Shown: positions 1-9,849 of the stretch, one piece after another
How the letters are laid out: every line of letters begins with the position of its first letter
Numbering within the stretch: position 1 is the first letter of the stretch
DNA from: an uncultured Methanobrevibacter sp.
GTDB lineage: Archaea > Methanobacteriota > Methanobacteria > Methanobacteriales > Methanobacteriaceae
DNA: 64,000 nt
Direction of reading: 5' to 3'
Assembly: GCF_900314615.1 (NCBI RefSeq)
Contig: NZ_OMWA01000002.1
Span: 48,294 to 112,293, forward strand
Notes under the pieces: model-generated
Told to the model about the DNA's origin: nothing
Database searches by the model: none
The model's input: the letters and a program-made list of their open reading frames with translations, nothing else
Made by a program: the position numbers and the translations under genes

Positions 1-1
1 T

Positions 2-3000
2 AATGGAACTGATGATGTAACATCAGTCAGCCAGGACAATTCAATACAATTAACAATAAATGACGATTCAAAACTTAGTGACGACGCTTCAACAACATAT
101 AACAAAACAGTATATGTTGAAACTGCAAAAGGTTCAGACACCGGAGCGGGAAGTGAAGCAAGTCCATACGCAACAATAAATAAAGCAATCAGTGATGTTA
201 ATGCATCCGATAATACTGTTATTTATTTAGGTAGTGGAACTTATTCTGGAGATAACAATACAAACTTAAAAATTGATTTATCCCATAGAAATTATGGTGG
301 AAGTTTAACCTTAATCGGTGCTGAAGACGGTACCACTGTAATTGACGGAAGCGAGGAATCTCCAATTATTGCGGCAATAAGCAGTGACTCAATTGTTACT
401 TTAAAAAACATCATATTCAAAAATGGTAAAGCAAATATGGGTTCTGTAGTAACTTCTGCAGGTGACTTAACTATTGATAACTGTGTATTTGAAGAAAATT
501 ATGTTACCAATTTAGCTGCTGTTTATTCTGAAAAAGGTAATTTAACTATCACAAATTCTAAATTTAACAAAAATTCAGGTAACCAATATGTTGATTTATA
601 TTTCTCACATGATGGTTTTGTAACCTTAATAAACAACACATTTGAAAACGGTGTTGCAACAAGCTCCTGGGCAGATACTCCTGCAGTTTATGTAGGTACT
701 GGTAAACCAGTTATTAGAGGAAATACCTTTAAAAATTTAACCAGCTCCCGCAGTGCAGCAGCATTAGCTGTAAGATACAATAACGGAGATAATTTTGCAA
801 ATATTACTGACAATACCTTCATAAACTGTACCTACACAGGTTCAAATGGAGGAATTGTATTTTTCCAAAATTCATATCTTAAAGGTAACAAATTCATCAA
901 CTGCACATCCAGAACATCTTTACTTTATTCTGTAACTGATTTCAATGCAAAACTTGCTTTTGAAGATGTAGCTGTCGACGGTACAAGTTTTACCTTAAAA
1001 GCTAATGTAACAGATGACATGGGAAATTCAGTTGTAGGTGCAAAAGTAATTTTCACTATTGACGGTGCAAATGTCGGTACTGCAACTTCAAATGCAGAGG
1101 GTGTTGCAACCTTAAATGTAAACAAATTATTGGAAAACGGCGAACACCAAATTTCCGGTACACAAGCATATGATAATGAAAATCCATTTGATGTAACTGT
1201 AAATAACGGTACTGCAACTGTAGACTTCGATCACTCCCCTGCAGAGGTATGGGTTTCAACTGAAGGAAATGACGAAACAGGTAACGGTAGTGAAGACAAT
1301 CCGTTCTTAACCCTTAAAAAAGCTTTAGATTATGGAACTGCAGCTACTGTAGATTTAACCGTACACATTAAAAATGGTTTATACAACGGATCTCAAAACA
1401 GAGATTTATCCTATTCCAATGTTGGAAAAATTACAATTATCGGTGAATCCTATGGAAATGTCATCATCGATGCTGAACATGCAAAATCCGGCGAAGGATG
1501 GTGGGCATCCGGATCAAACATATTCAAATTTGGTCAAAACCTTGAAATCAAATTGGTTAACTTAACCTTAATCAACTGTGAAGGTAATCCTGTAGATGCA
1601 TATGGATTAACAATGAAAGATAATATTGTAATAAACTCCAGCACTATCCGTGCTCAATCACCAAATGAAGGAGTAATCATTGACAATATAAAAATCATCA
1701 ACGGAACAAATCAAGCAATCAACGCTTATAATTTAGTTTTAACCAATTCAGTGATTGAAAACTGTAATGGTAAAACTTCAACCGGTTTACTCTGGTTAAC
1801 TACCAATGGCGATCGTGTAACATATTTAGAAAACAATACCTTTAAAGGCAACACAATCGAGGGTTATTCAGGTGGTGCAGCATATTATGTTCAATCTGAT
1901 TTAGTAAGTATCAACAACACCTTTGATTCAAATACCGTAACCGGAAGTGCATCAAATATTGCTTATGCAACAGGTAATAACATTACTTCAATCAATGATA
2001 AGTTCATCAATAATGAAGTTCCAAGTTATGTTGCTCAATATAGAAGCAACGGTAATTATGCTAGTGAAATTATTGTAGAAAACATTACTTTCATCAACAA
2101 TAGGGCATCTGCAAATGGTGCAGGATTAGTAACTACCGGTGCTAATATCAAAGGCGGAAAATTCATAAACAACACTGCTGCAGGAAATGGTGGTGCAATA
2201 TACTTATTAAACCACGGAAAAACAGCTCAAGTAAGTGAAATGAGCATTGAAGATGTTACTTTTGAAAATAATACTGCATCTTGCGGAAATGATATATTCA
2301 TTGCTCCAGGTCAAGGAAACAATGTATTTGCAAACTTAACTGATTTAACAATCACTGCAAACAGCAAAAATGTAACTGAATTATCAGACATCATAACCGT
2401 AACCGTATCCCACCCATCAGGTGCAATCATTGGAGGGGGTCAAGTAACCTTCTACTTCGATGGTAATGTAGTCGGTAAGGCTGATTTAATCAATCAAAAT
2501 GCAACCTTAGAATACGTCGGATTTAAAAATGATACTGAATATCAATTCACAAGCGTTTATGAATATGCAACCGAAAACGATACCTATGTAAACGGTACTA
2601 TATCTACAAACATTGCTGATGCTTTAGAAAGCGTAGAATTCTATGTATCTGACAGCCTTGGTGATGATGAAAACGGAACAGGTAGTAAAGACAATCCATT
2701 CAAATCCATTTCTAAAGCATTAAGTGAAGGTTATACAAAATCCACAAACATTACTGTTCATGTTTTAGAAGGTAATTACACCGGTGAATTAAATACCAAT
2801 TTAAGAATTCCAACAACTGTTGACGTATTGTTAGTCGGTGAAGACGCAGACAAAGTCATTGTCTCAGACAGTGCTGCTGATTACTTCATTACTGCTTTAG
2901 CAGGTAATGCTAAATTAACATTAGCTAATGTAACTTTAAACAGAGCTGCTCGTGATACCCAATCTGCAATTTATGTTGAAGAAGGCGCTAATGTAGAAAT

Positions 3001-5575
3001 TGACACTGTCAAATTCATCGGCGGACAAGGTAACAATGGTGGTGCTATCAATACTGCAGGTACTTTAACTATAAACAATTCCTACTTCTTCGATAACGGT
3101 TATGCAGATGTAACTAAAAGAGCAAACGCTTATTATGGTGGAGCTATTTACAATGATGGTGTTTTAATAATTGATAATTCAACATTTGAAGCAAACCATG
3201 CAGGCAGATTATCCACTATTGCAAGTCAAGGTACATTATACATGAAAAATTCACAGGTAATTGACAGCCTTGACGCTTACGCAATGAATATGGACTTAGT
3301 GGCTATCGGTGCATTTGGCGGTCAAAAAGGTAATATCACAATAGAAAACACTGTTTTCACTGTTACCAACAGAACAGTTAATGAACTGTCCAACCGCATA
3401 TACATGCCTCAAAATTCATTGACATGCCTTGCAATCGGATCCAGTGAACATGTAACAATTATCAACTCTACATTCGAAGATCAAGGTGGAAGATACACTC
3501 CAAATGCATTTGGCGGAATCAACTCCTGGAACCTTGCAGGAGGAGGTTATACCATAGTACCTGGAGATATTGAGGTCTATAACTCAACATTCAGAAATTT
3601 ACAGGCAGTAAGCTTATTCTACTCAAGAACTGACGGAACTTCATATGCTTCCCACAGATTATTTGACGGATGTTTATTTGAAAATGTAGAATATATAATC
3701 GCAGCTCTCAACTCAGGTAATTTCTCAGTAGACATACACAATTCTGTTATTTTATCAAATGATACTGCCAAAATAGGAATTGCTTCCGGTAAAACTCTTG
3801 AAATGGATGTTTCCAACAACTGGTGGGGAAGCAACAACGCTACATTTAAGAATGCTACTATTGGAACTTCCAATTTCATTTCCAATTATGTTTTAAAACT
3901 CAGAGAAATCAGCTCAGAAGTAGTAAACCCTGAAAACTATCTGGTTTTAACCTTAAACCAAACTGGAAACGATGTTGAATTAGCATTCAAATCATTTGAT
4001 GGTGAAAACTTAACTGATTATGACGGATCCTTACCTGCTAGAGAATTCACAATTAATGCAACAGGTGCTGTTTTAGGAACCAACAACGGAACTATTGCAA
4101 ATAAAGTTACAACTCCTGTTAGTGTTGACGGTGACAGTTATGAAATTGAAGCAACTGTTGACAATGAAACTGTCAACTTAACTGTTGTAAGAAAAGACAC
4201 CCAAATAAGCATTGATTCCATCAATAAAGATTTAAGCATTAATGCTACATTAACTGATATTGACGGCAAACCTCTAAGCAATGCAACTGTTTCATACGAA
4301 ATCGGTGATGTTAAAGGAAATGTCACCACTGATGAAAATGGTAACTTTAACATTCCATGCGTTGCTAACGGTGAAGCATTAATTAAATTTGAAGCAACAG
4401 GCAGTAACTTTGGTTGCAATAAAACTTTCACATTTGACGGAGTTGTAAAAGAAAATTCAACTACTGTAATTACAGTTCCTGAAGAAATCAAAATTGGAGA
4501 CGATTTAGCTGTTCTTATTTCAGTTGAAAACGCAACCGGAAATGTTACTCTTATTGTTGACGGTGCTGTTAATGTATTACCTTTAGAAAATGGTATTGCA
4601 ACTTATATTATGGATGCTATTGCTGCAGGTGAACATTCAATTGTTGCAATTTATTCTGGAGATGACACTCTTAACCCATCATATAACGTAACAGGTTTCT
4701 ATCTTGAAGTATTCGCTACTGAATTTACAAACCTAACTCTTGACGGAAGCGGATTCATTGATGGTGTTTTAGTAAACAGCCTTGGCGATGCAATGAACAA
4801 CACAGTCATATTCTACACATTAGATGGTGTAAAATACAACACTACAACTGATGAATATGGTGCATTCATAATAAACATTACTAAAAGTACTGATGTTGAA
4901 ATTTCATACGCTGGTGACGATTACTACCTGCCAACTAACATTTCAATTAAGTTAGAAAACGTAGCTCCTACAAGAACCGCTACTGTTATCAACAGTAGTG
5001 ACTTCACACAATATGCCTGTGATTTCTATGAAGGAGAACGTGGTGGAAACTTCACATTCCAGCTCTTGGACATGGTAGGCAATCCTCTTGCAAATAAAAC
5101 CATCTACATCGGTTACAACGGTGTAACATTAAACAGAACAACCGATGAAAACGGTTTCGCAAATGTTCAAATTAACCTCAAAAACGCAGGTTTATACACA
5201 TTTGTAGTAGTATTCCTTGGTGATGAAAACTACAACGCTTCCATGGCAGTTCACAAAGTAGTTATCGACAAAAAACCTACATCCATCTCTGCAAGTGCAA
5301 AAACATTTAAAGCTACTGCAAAAACCAAAAAATACACAGTAACTTTAAAAACCATCCCAGGATCATCCATCGATGGAAAAACATACCTTGCAGCAGGCAA
5401 AAAAGTTACCATGAAAATCAATGGAAAAACCTACACAGCAAAAACCAATGCTAAAGGTCAGGCAACATTCAGCCTTAAAATAACCAAAAAAGGCAAATTC
5501 GCAGCTTCCATTAAATACGATGGTGACGTAACATACAAAGCTTCAAGCAAATCAGTAAAAATAACAATTAAATAG
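2..5575 (+). CDS. Giant adhesin-like surface protein, 5' end outside window
   Basis: The reading frame is open from base 2, so the true start and signal peptide lie before the window; 1857 residues are visible. Three modules each open with a similar block of the form (V/F)(Y/W)V...G..GSxxNPF..I.KAL, at about visible residues 37, 416 and 879. Each is followed by parallel beta-helix-like repeats rich in Asn, with many 'NNTF' and 'G(G)AIY' motifs. From about residue 1390 there are several Ig-like domains with 'TDENG' turns, and the last 100 residues are Lys/Thr-rich, as in Methanobrevibacter adhesin-like proteins. Many N-x-S/T sites suggest an extracellular glycoprotein. No C-terminal membrane helix is visible, so the attachment mode is unknown. 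A role in adhesion to host or syntrophic partners is inferred from the family. Confidence 0.88.
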   Translation, partial: NGTDDVTSVSQDNSIQLTINDDSKLSDDASTTYNKTVYVETAKGSDTGAGSEASPYATINKAISDVNASDNTVIYLGSGTYSGDNNTNLKIDLSHRNYGGSLTLIGAEDGTTVIDGSEESPIIAAISSDSIVTLKNIIFKNGKANMGSVVTSAGDLTIDNCVFEENYVTNLAAVYSEKGNLTITNSKFNKNSGNQYVDLYFSHDGFVTLINNTFENGVATSSWADTPAVYVGTGKPVIRGNTFKNLTSSRSAAALAVRYNNGDNFANITDNTFINCTYTGSNGGIVFFQNSYLKGNKFINCTSRTSLLYSVTDFNAKLAFEDVAVDGTSFTLKANVTDDMGNSVVGAKVIFTIDGANVGTATSNAEGVATLNVNKLLENGEHQISGTQAYDNENPFDVTVNNGTATVDFDHSPAEVWVSTEGNDETGNGSEDNPFLTLKKALDYGTAATVDLTVHIKNGLYNGSQNRDLSYSNVGKITIIGESYGNVIIDAEHAKSGEGWWASGSNIFKFGQNLEIKLVNLTLINCEGNPVDAYGLTMKDNIVINSSTIRAQSPNEGVIIDNIKIINGTNQAINAYNLVLTNSVIENCNGKTSTGLLWLTTNGDRVTYLENNTFKGNTIEGYSGGAAYYVQSDLVSINNTFDSNTVTGSASNIAYATGNNITSINDKFINNEVPSYVAQYRSNGNYASEIIVENITFINNRASANGAGLVTTGANIKGGKFINNTAAGNGGAIYLLNHGKTAQVSEMSIEDVTFENNTASCGNDIFIAPGQGNNVFANLTDLTITANSKNVTELSDIITVTVSHPSGAIIGGGQVTFYFDGNVVGKADLINQNATLEYVGFKNDTEYQFTSVYEYATENDTYVNGTISTNIADALESVEFYVSDSLGDDENGTGSKDNPFKSISKALSEGYTKSTNITVHVLEGNYTGELNTNLRIPTTVDVLLVGEDADKVIVSDSAADYFITALAGNAKLTLANVTLNRAARDTQSAIYVEEGANVEIDTVKFIGGQGNNGGAINTAGTLTINNSYFFDNGYADVTKRANAYYGGAIYNDGVLIIDNSTFEANHAGRLSTIASQGTLYMKNSQVIDSLDAYAMNMDLVAIGAFGGQKGNITIENTVFTVTNRTVNELSNRIYMPQNSLTCLAIGSSEHVTIINSTFEDQGGRYTPNAFGGINSWNLAGGGYTIVPGDIEVYNSTFRNLQAVSLFYSRTDGTSYASHRLFDGCLFENVEYIIAALNSGNFSVDIHNSVILSNDTAKIGIASGKTLEMDVSNNWWGSNNATFKNATIGTSNFISNYVLKLREISSEVVNPENYLVLTLNQTGNDVELAFKSFDGENLTDYDGSLPAREFTINATGAVLGTNNGTIANKVTTPVSVDGDSYEIEATVDNETVNLTVVRKDTQISIDSINKDLSINATLTDIDGKPLSNATVSYEIGDVKGNVTTDENGNFNIPCVANGEALIKFEATGSNFGCNKTFTFDGVVKENSTTVITVPEEIKIGDDLAVLISVENATGNVTLIVDGAVNVLPLENGIATYIMDAIAAGEHSIVAIYSGDDTLNPSYNVTGFYLEVFATEFTNLTLDGSGFIDGVLVNSLGDAMNNTVIFYTLDGVKYNTTTDEYGAFIINITKSTDVEISYAGDDYYLPTNISIKLENVAPTRTATVINSSDFTQYACDFYEGERGGNFTFQLLDMVGNPLANKTIYIGYNGVTLNRTTDENGFANVQINLKNAGLYTFVVVFLGDENYNASMAVHKVVIDKKPTSISASAKTFKATAKTKKYTVTLKTIPGSSIDGKTYLAAGKKVTMKINGKTYTAKTNAKGQATFSLKITKKGKFAASIKYDGDVTYKASSKSVKITIK

Positions 5576-5611
5576 TGAGATTCCATCTCACTAACTTTTT
5601 TCTTTTTTTAA
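5573..5611 (+). terminator. Hairpin plus T-tract terminator of the adhesin gene
   Basis: A perfect 9-bp inverted repeat (TAGTGAGAT / ATCTCACTA, loop TCC) begins on the stop codon itself. It is followed by two T-runs. It looks like a bacterial-type intrinsic terminator, although archaeal RNA polymerase needs mainly the T-run. Confidence 0.65.
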
Positions 5612-5735
5612 TCCAACATCAAAGTTATTGATAATTAATCATTTTTATTTTTAAAACACCTTAAAAAAAACAACCTATATAAACCTTGAAAAATAAAATA
5701 ATAATATTATAATTTATGATTATTTAGGTGTTTTA

Positions 5736-7106
5736 ATGAACGTTATTGAAAAGTTAAACTCCATAAAAAATGGAGAAATGACAGCTAAAGAAAATGTGGA
5801 AAGCTTCATTAAAGTTATCGATGAAAATAACGAAAAAATTAATGCATTTATTGAATTGAACTATGAAAATGCATTAAAACAAGCTGAAGCCATAGATGAA
5901 AAAATAGCTAATGGTGAAGACGTTGGTGCTTTAGCTGGATTAGTATTTGGTATAAAAGCAAACATTAATGTTGAAGATATGATTATTTCAGCAGCTTCCA
6001 AAACCTTAGAAGACTATTACGGAAGCTATAACGCAACTGTCGTTGATGAAATTCTTAAAGAAGACGGAATAATCATCGGTATTTTAAATATGGATGAATT
6101 TGCAGCAGGAAGTTCAACCGAAACTTCATACTACGGACCTACCCAAAACCCAGCTGCTATGGGCAGAATTCCTGGAGGTTCTAGTGGAGGTTGTGCAGCA
6201 GCTATCGCAGCTGACATGTGTGATATCTCTATCGGTTCAGATACCGGAGGATCCATCAGAAACCCTGCATCCCATTGTGGAGTTGTTGGATTTAAACCAA
6301 CTTACGGTGCAGTTTCTAGACAAGGTCTTCTTGACTTGTCAATGAGTTTAGACCAAATCGGACCTCTTGCAAATGATGTAAGCGGAATTGCAGTAGCTTT
6401 AAATACTATTGCAAAATATGATGAAACCGAATGTACCACTCTTGACTGGGAAAAACCTGACTTTACCGAAGTTTTAGAAGATACTTCCCTTGAAGGAATG
6501 AAAATAGCTGTATGTAAAGAATTCATTGATGTTACAGACGATGAAATCAACAAAACAGTGAATAAGGCTATCAACAAACTGGTTGATGCAGGCGCTGAAC
6601 TTGTTGAAGTCAGTTTTGACTACATCGACTTATGTTTACCAACATATTACTTAATCAACTATGTGGAATTCTTCTCCGCTACAAGAAAATATGACGGAAG
6701 AGATTACGGTTCCAGAATTGAAGAAGTATGCGGTGATGAAGTATTAAGAAGAATCAAAATAGGTTCTCACATTGCTGAAGCTGAATTCAGTGGTAAATAC
6801 TACAAACAAGCTTTAAAAGCAAGATCTGTAATCAGATCTGAAATCACTTCAATGCTTGAAAATGTTGATATGATTGTAGGACCAACAGTTCCTAAACTTC
6901 CTCACGAAATTGGTGAAGAGTTAGAACCAATGGAAATGTATGCATACGATATTTTAACAGTAATAGCTAACCTTGCAGGAATTCCGGCAGCAAGCATACC
7001 TGCAGGTGAAGTGGACGGCATCCCTGTTGGTTTACAGATTCAGGCTAAACCATTGGATGACTTAAAAATTATTAAAGCTATGAGTGTTTTTGAAAACACT
7101 CAATAA
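5736..7106 (+). CDS. gatA: Asp-tRNA(Asn)/Glu-tRNA(Gln) amidotransferase subunit A
   Basis: Amidase-family glutaminase subunit of GatCAB. It releases ammonia from glutamine to amidate Asp-tRNA(Asn), and possibly Glu-tRNA(Gln). The Ser-cisSer-Lys triad is visible: Lys74 in 'FGIKANI', Ser150 in 'GGSSGG' and Ser173 in 'DTGGSIR'. The 456-residue length is normal. The ATG is preceded by a GGTG ribosome binding site. It stands alone between a strong upstream terminator and its own AT-rich promoter region; gatB and gatC are not in the window. Archaea also use GatDE for Glu-tRNA(Gln), so the Asn role is the more likely one. Confidence 0.93.
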   Translation: MNVIEKLNSIKNGEMTAKENVESFIKVIDENNEKINAFIELNYENALKQAEAIDEKIANGEDVGALAGLVFGIKANINVEDMIISAASKTLEDYYGSYNATVVDEILKEDGIIIGILNMDEFAAGSSTETSYYGPTQNPAAMGRIPGGSSGGCAAAIAADMCDISIGSDTGGSIRNPASHCGVVGFKPTYGAVSRQGLLDLSMSLDQIGPLANDVSGIAVALNTIAKYDETECTTLDWEKPDFTEVLEDTSLEGMKIAVCKEFIDVTDDEINKTVNKAINKLVDAGAELVEVSFDYIDLCLPTYYLINYVEFFSATRKYDGRDYGSRIEEVCGDEVLRRIKIGSHIAEAEFSGKYYKQALKARSVIRSEITSMLENVDMIVGPTVPKLPHEIGEELEPMEMYAYDILTVIANLAGIPAASIPAGEVDGIPVGLQIQAKPLDDLKIIKAMSVFENTQ

Positions 7107-7128
7107 ACTTCTTTTTTTTATTGAAATT

Positions 7129-7150
7129 TTTACACTTGAAATACACCTCT
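7129..7150 (+). promoter_or_regulatory. Isolated ORB-like (Cdc6-binding) box
   Basis: It contains the exact 13-mer TTTACACTTGAAA, the mini-ORB sequence known from the Methanothermobacter origin. It runs on into TACACCTCT, and this downstream part matches the origin box at 17582-17602 of this window. It sits in the gatA to 7198 intergenic gap. Binding of Orc1/Cdc6 here is an inference. Confidence 0.5.
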
Positions 7151-7197
7151 AAATTTTATACTGCATAAAATACAATAGATTATCAAGAGGTATTTTT

Positions 7198-8697
7198 ATG
7201 ACAAAAATCGGACTTGCTTATGTTAGTGGAGCAGTTCCAGGATTTGAAGATTTTGGAAACCTACCAACAGACATTGTTAAGGAAAACGGACTTGTTAACG
7301 GTAATAAGGCTTCGCAAGAACTTGATGCTTTAATTATTCCAGGCGGTACACTGATTGAATCAAATGACATTAACATGCCATTAAACAAGGAAATTAAAAA
7401 AATGGCACGTGACGGGAAACCTATAATAGGAATATGCGCAGGTTTTCAGCTGCTTTCCAATCAGATAGATATCGGCCGTAAATCACCAGTGCCAATCGTT
7501 AAGGACGGACTTGGTATTATTGACGTTAATTTCTCACCGTTAATTACCAGTGACCGTGTCAAGGCAAAAGTCTTTGACAATTCATTTCTGGTAAAAAATC
7601 AAAAAGAAGATGTTGACGGTTTTCACACACATACCTACGGCAAAGTCGAAGGGGATGCAAAGCCGCTGTTCTATTCTAAAGTTCAGAGAATGAATTACGG
7701 GGACACTAACGAAAAAGGCGATTACAATATCTTTTCCGGTGCATGCAACGATGACGGAAATGTTATCGGTACCATGATACATGGAATTTTAGATGAAAAT
7801 CCGATTCTTGTAGAAAACTTAAAAGAACAAATAGACATACATCTACATGACATGGATGATATTTACAGTAGAAATAAACAGGTTAAAAAATTCTTACAAA
7901 GTGAAGTAGGAATCAACACTAACATTAAAGTACCTTCAATTAAAACAACCGGAAAACCAAAATACTTGATGATTGGAAGTAACGGGTCCGACTCCGGAAA
8001 AACTTTCATACTTACAGGACTTGCAGGAGCACTTAGAAAAAGAGGTTATAAAGTAGCACTTCTGAAAGTTGGTCCTGATGTTCGTGACATTATACCTGGA
8101 CTTTACCTGACCAAAGGCAAAATGGAAGAGTTTGCATCAATAAAAATCGGTCATTTAGGTTGGAGGGACATTGAATCTACAATAGCAAAACTCAACTCAT
8201 CAGACTATGATATAGTACTTATTGAAGGAGTTATGAGCGTATTTACCGGTCTTTTAAATGAAAAAGTACCATTTTCCGCTGCAGAAATTGCAATGTCTTC
8301 AAATATTCCAATGATTTTAGCTTCAGGTGTAAATAAAGGTGGAATTGAATCAGCAGCAATAGATCTGGTATCACATGCGAATATGCTTGAAAAATTCGGT
8401 GTTGATGTAGAGGCAATTCTGCTCAATAAAGTATACAATGACAGTATATTCGACAATGTGGTACCTTATATTGAAAACAATACAAATGTCAAAAAAGTAC
8501 TAAAACTTCCAAAATTAAAGTCCGCTGATATGAGAGGATTCATTCCCGAAGTGGAAATCAGATATGAACTGTTTACATCACATGCCATGGATCTGATTGA
8601 AAATAATTTAAATATCGATGAAATTATCAGTATGGCCCGTGAAGTGGAGTTCAACAAAATCTATTCATATGAAGAAATAAAAAGTAAGGTGATATAA
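7198..8697 (+). CDS. CobB/CobQ-like ATP-dependent amidotransferase with permuted domains
   Basis: Residues 1-210 form a class I glutamine amidotransferase domain. The nucleophile is Cys80 in 'GICAGFQLL', and a His appears at 195 in 'TMIHGIL'. Residues 255-490 form a CobQ/DethiobiotinS-type P-loop domain, with 'GSNGSDSGKT' at 260-269 and 'IEGVMSVFTG' near 340. In CobQ/CbiP and CbiA/CfbB the ATPase comes first and the amidotransferase last; here the order is reversed. Such proteins are often labelled cobyrinic acid a,c-diamide synthase, but the substrate is not shown by the sequence. Start ATG follows an AGAGGT site. Its stop overlaps the next start by one base (ATAATG), so the two are probably co-translated. 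Confidence 0.75.
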   Translation: MTKIGLAYVSGAVPGFEDFGNLPTDIVKENGLVNGNKASQELDALIIPGGTLIESNDINMPLNKEIKKMARDGKPIIGICAGFQLLSNQIDIGRKSPVPIVKDGLGIIDVNFSPLITSDRVKAKVFDNSFLVKNQKEDVDGFHTHTYGKVEGDAKPLFYSKVQRMNYGDTNEKGDYNIFSGACNDDGNVIGTMIHGILDENPILVENLKEQIDIHLHDMDDIYSRNKQVKKFLQSEVGINTNIKVPSIKTTGKPKYLMIGSNGSDSGKTFILTGLAGALRKRGYKVALLKVGPDVRDIIPGLYLTKGKMEEFASIKIGHLGWRDIESTIAKLNSSDYDIVLIEGVMSVFTGLLNEKVPFSAAEIAMSSNIPMILASGVNKGGIESAAIDLVSHANMLEKFGVDVEAILLNKVYNDSIFDNVVPYIENNTNVKKVLKLPKLKSADMRGFIPEVEIRYELFTSHAMDLIENNLNIDEIISMAREVEFNKIYSYEEIKSKVI

Positions 8698-9110
8698 TGG
8701 CTCTTAATTTAAGCCCAGAAACTGGTGTTAAACTAACAAAAAAAGACAGAGCTCATGTTTTATCAAAAATGAAACAGGGCTGGAAAGCAACATGCCTGAT
8801 TCCGGATTATGTATTTGATGAAAATGGAGATATACAGATCGGTTCTGATAAGAATCGCCGTCTAGTAAAAATCGTCAAATTCAAAGATGACGGAATTTAT
8901 ATTGAAAAAGCTCTTAAAAGTAAAAATTTAAGAATTACATGGAATTTAGTGGCTCATATAAGCCAGTCAAAAGAAGTAAGGGACGGTTTAGAAATTAAAA
9001 TGCGTGACGGAAAATACGTCACATTCAGCATCTATAATTCCTATAAAATTAAGCAAATAACTGAGTTTATTGCAAATTATATAGCTAATAAGTCTAATGA
9101 GACTCATTAG
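8697..9110 (+). CDS. Conserved hypothetical protein, possibly PH-like fold
   Basis: A 137-residue soluble protein that I do not recognise as a named family. It is rich in charged residues with alternating strand-like stretches: 'RRLVKIVKFKDDGIYIE', 'RITWNLVAHI' and 'GLEIKMRDGKYVTFSIY'. It ends in a helix-like tail. This pattern resembles small PH/GRAM-like beta-barrels, a fold guess only. The ATG overlaps the stop of the amidotransferase gene by one base, so the two form an operon. The stop directly abuts the stop of convergent ribB with no spacer. Confidence 0.7.
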   Translation: MALNLSPETGVKLTKKDRAHVLSKMKQGWKATCLIPDYVFDENGDIQIGSDKNRRLVKIVKFKDDGIYIEKALKSKNLRITWNLVAHISQSKEVRDGLEIKMRDGKYVTFSIYNSYKIKQITEFIANYIANKSNETH

Positions 9111-9794
9111 TTATTCTTCTAAATATTTATTGATGATGTCTTCGCCTTTAAGCAAGACCAATCCGTTTTCTTCTGCGTATTTGCGAGCATCTGCAACAGA
9201 AGTAGCCTGTCCGGTTTCACCATCCATCATTTCACAGACTACACAAACAGGAGTGACACCAGCCATTTCACATAATGCAAGACCGATTTCAGTGTGTCCC
9301 TGTCTATTTTTTACAAGTCCGTCTGCTCCTCTTAAAAGACAAACGTGTCCAGGGGATCTGAATGTTGCACCAAACTCATCGAATCTTTCTTCTTTCATCA
9401 TCAAAGCCATTTCGCTGATTGTCATTGCTCTGTCATGGTCTGTTACACCAGTGAAAGATTTTCTGTGATTAGTCCAAATTGAAAATGATGATCTTTCATC
9501 ATATGGAATGTCATTTGGTGCAAGTTTAGCGAGTTCCGGATATTTTTCAGTAGCTGCTTTCATAATATCTACCATAAATGGTAAATGAATAGCGTCACAA
9601 TAATCAGAATGTAAACAATTACAGATTAATCCGCCTGCGTCATTTCTCATGGTTGCAATTGATTTAGGGGTTACAAATTCAGAAGCGATAATCATGTCGA
9701 CTTCTCCTTCCCTGTCATCATCATCGAAAACGAGTACGAATTCACCATTTCTAATAGCTTCTAGAGCTTCATCTAAATTTGTTTCTTGATTCAT
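9111..9794 (-). CDS. ribB: 3,4-dihydroxy-2-butanone 4-phosphate synthase
   Basis: Converts ribulose 5-phosphate to 3,4-dihydroxy-2-butanone 4-phosphate and formate, the four-carbon precursor for riboflavin and so for FMN, FAD and F420-linked flavin chemistry. The acidic metal-binding loop 'DDDDREGEVDM' lies at about residues 24-34. The conserved 'GHVCLLRG' and 'GHTEIGL' His motifs follow at about 150-172. Length 227 residues matches the stand-alone RibB family, with no fused GTP cyclohydrolase II. The ATG has a clear AAGGAGAT ribosome binding site (9801-9808 on the minus strand). An FMN riboswitch lies 55 bases upstream, so synthesis is presumably switched off by FMN. Confidence 0.95.
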   Translation of the reverse strand: MNQETNLDEALEAIRNGEFVLVFDDDDREGEVDMIIASEFVTPKSIATMRNDAGGLICNCLHSDYCDAIHLPFMVDIMKAATEKYPELAKLAPNDIPYDERSSFSIWTNHRKSFTGVTDHDRAMTISEMALMMKEERFDEFGATFRSPGHVCLLRGADGLVKNRQGHTEIGLALCEMAGVTPVCVVCEMMDGETGQATSVADARKYAEENGLVLLKGEDIINKYLEE

Positions 9795-9849
9795 AGTAAT
9801 ATCTCCTTGTTTACTAGAACCAGGGCTAAAAATAATTACAATTTTATTT

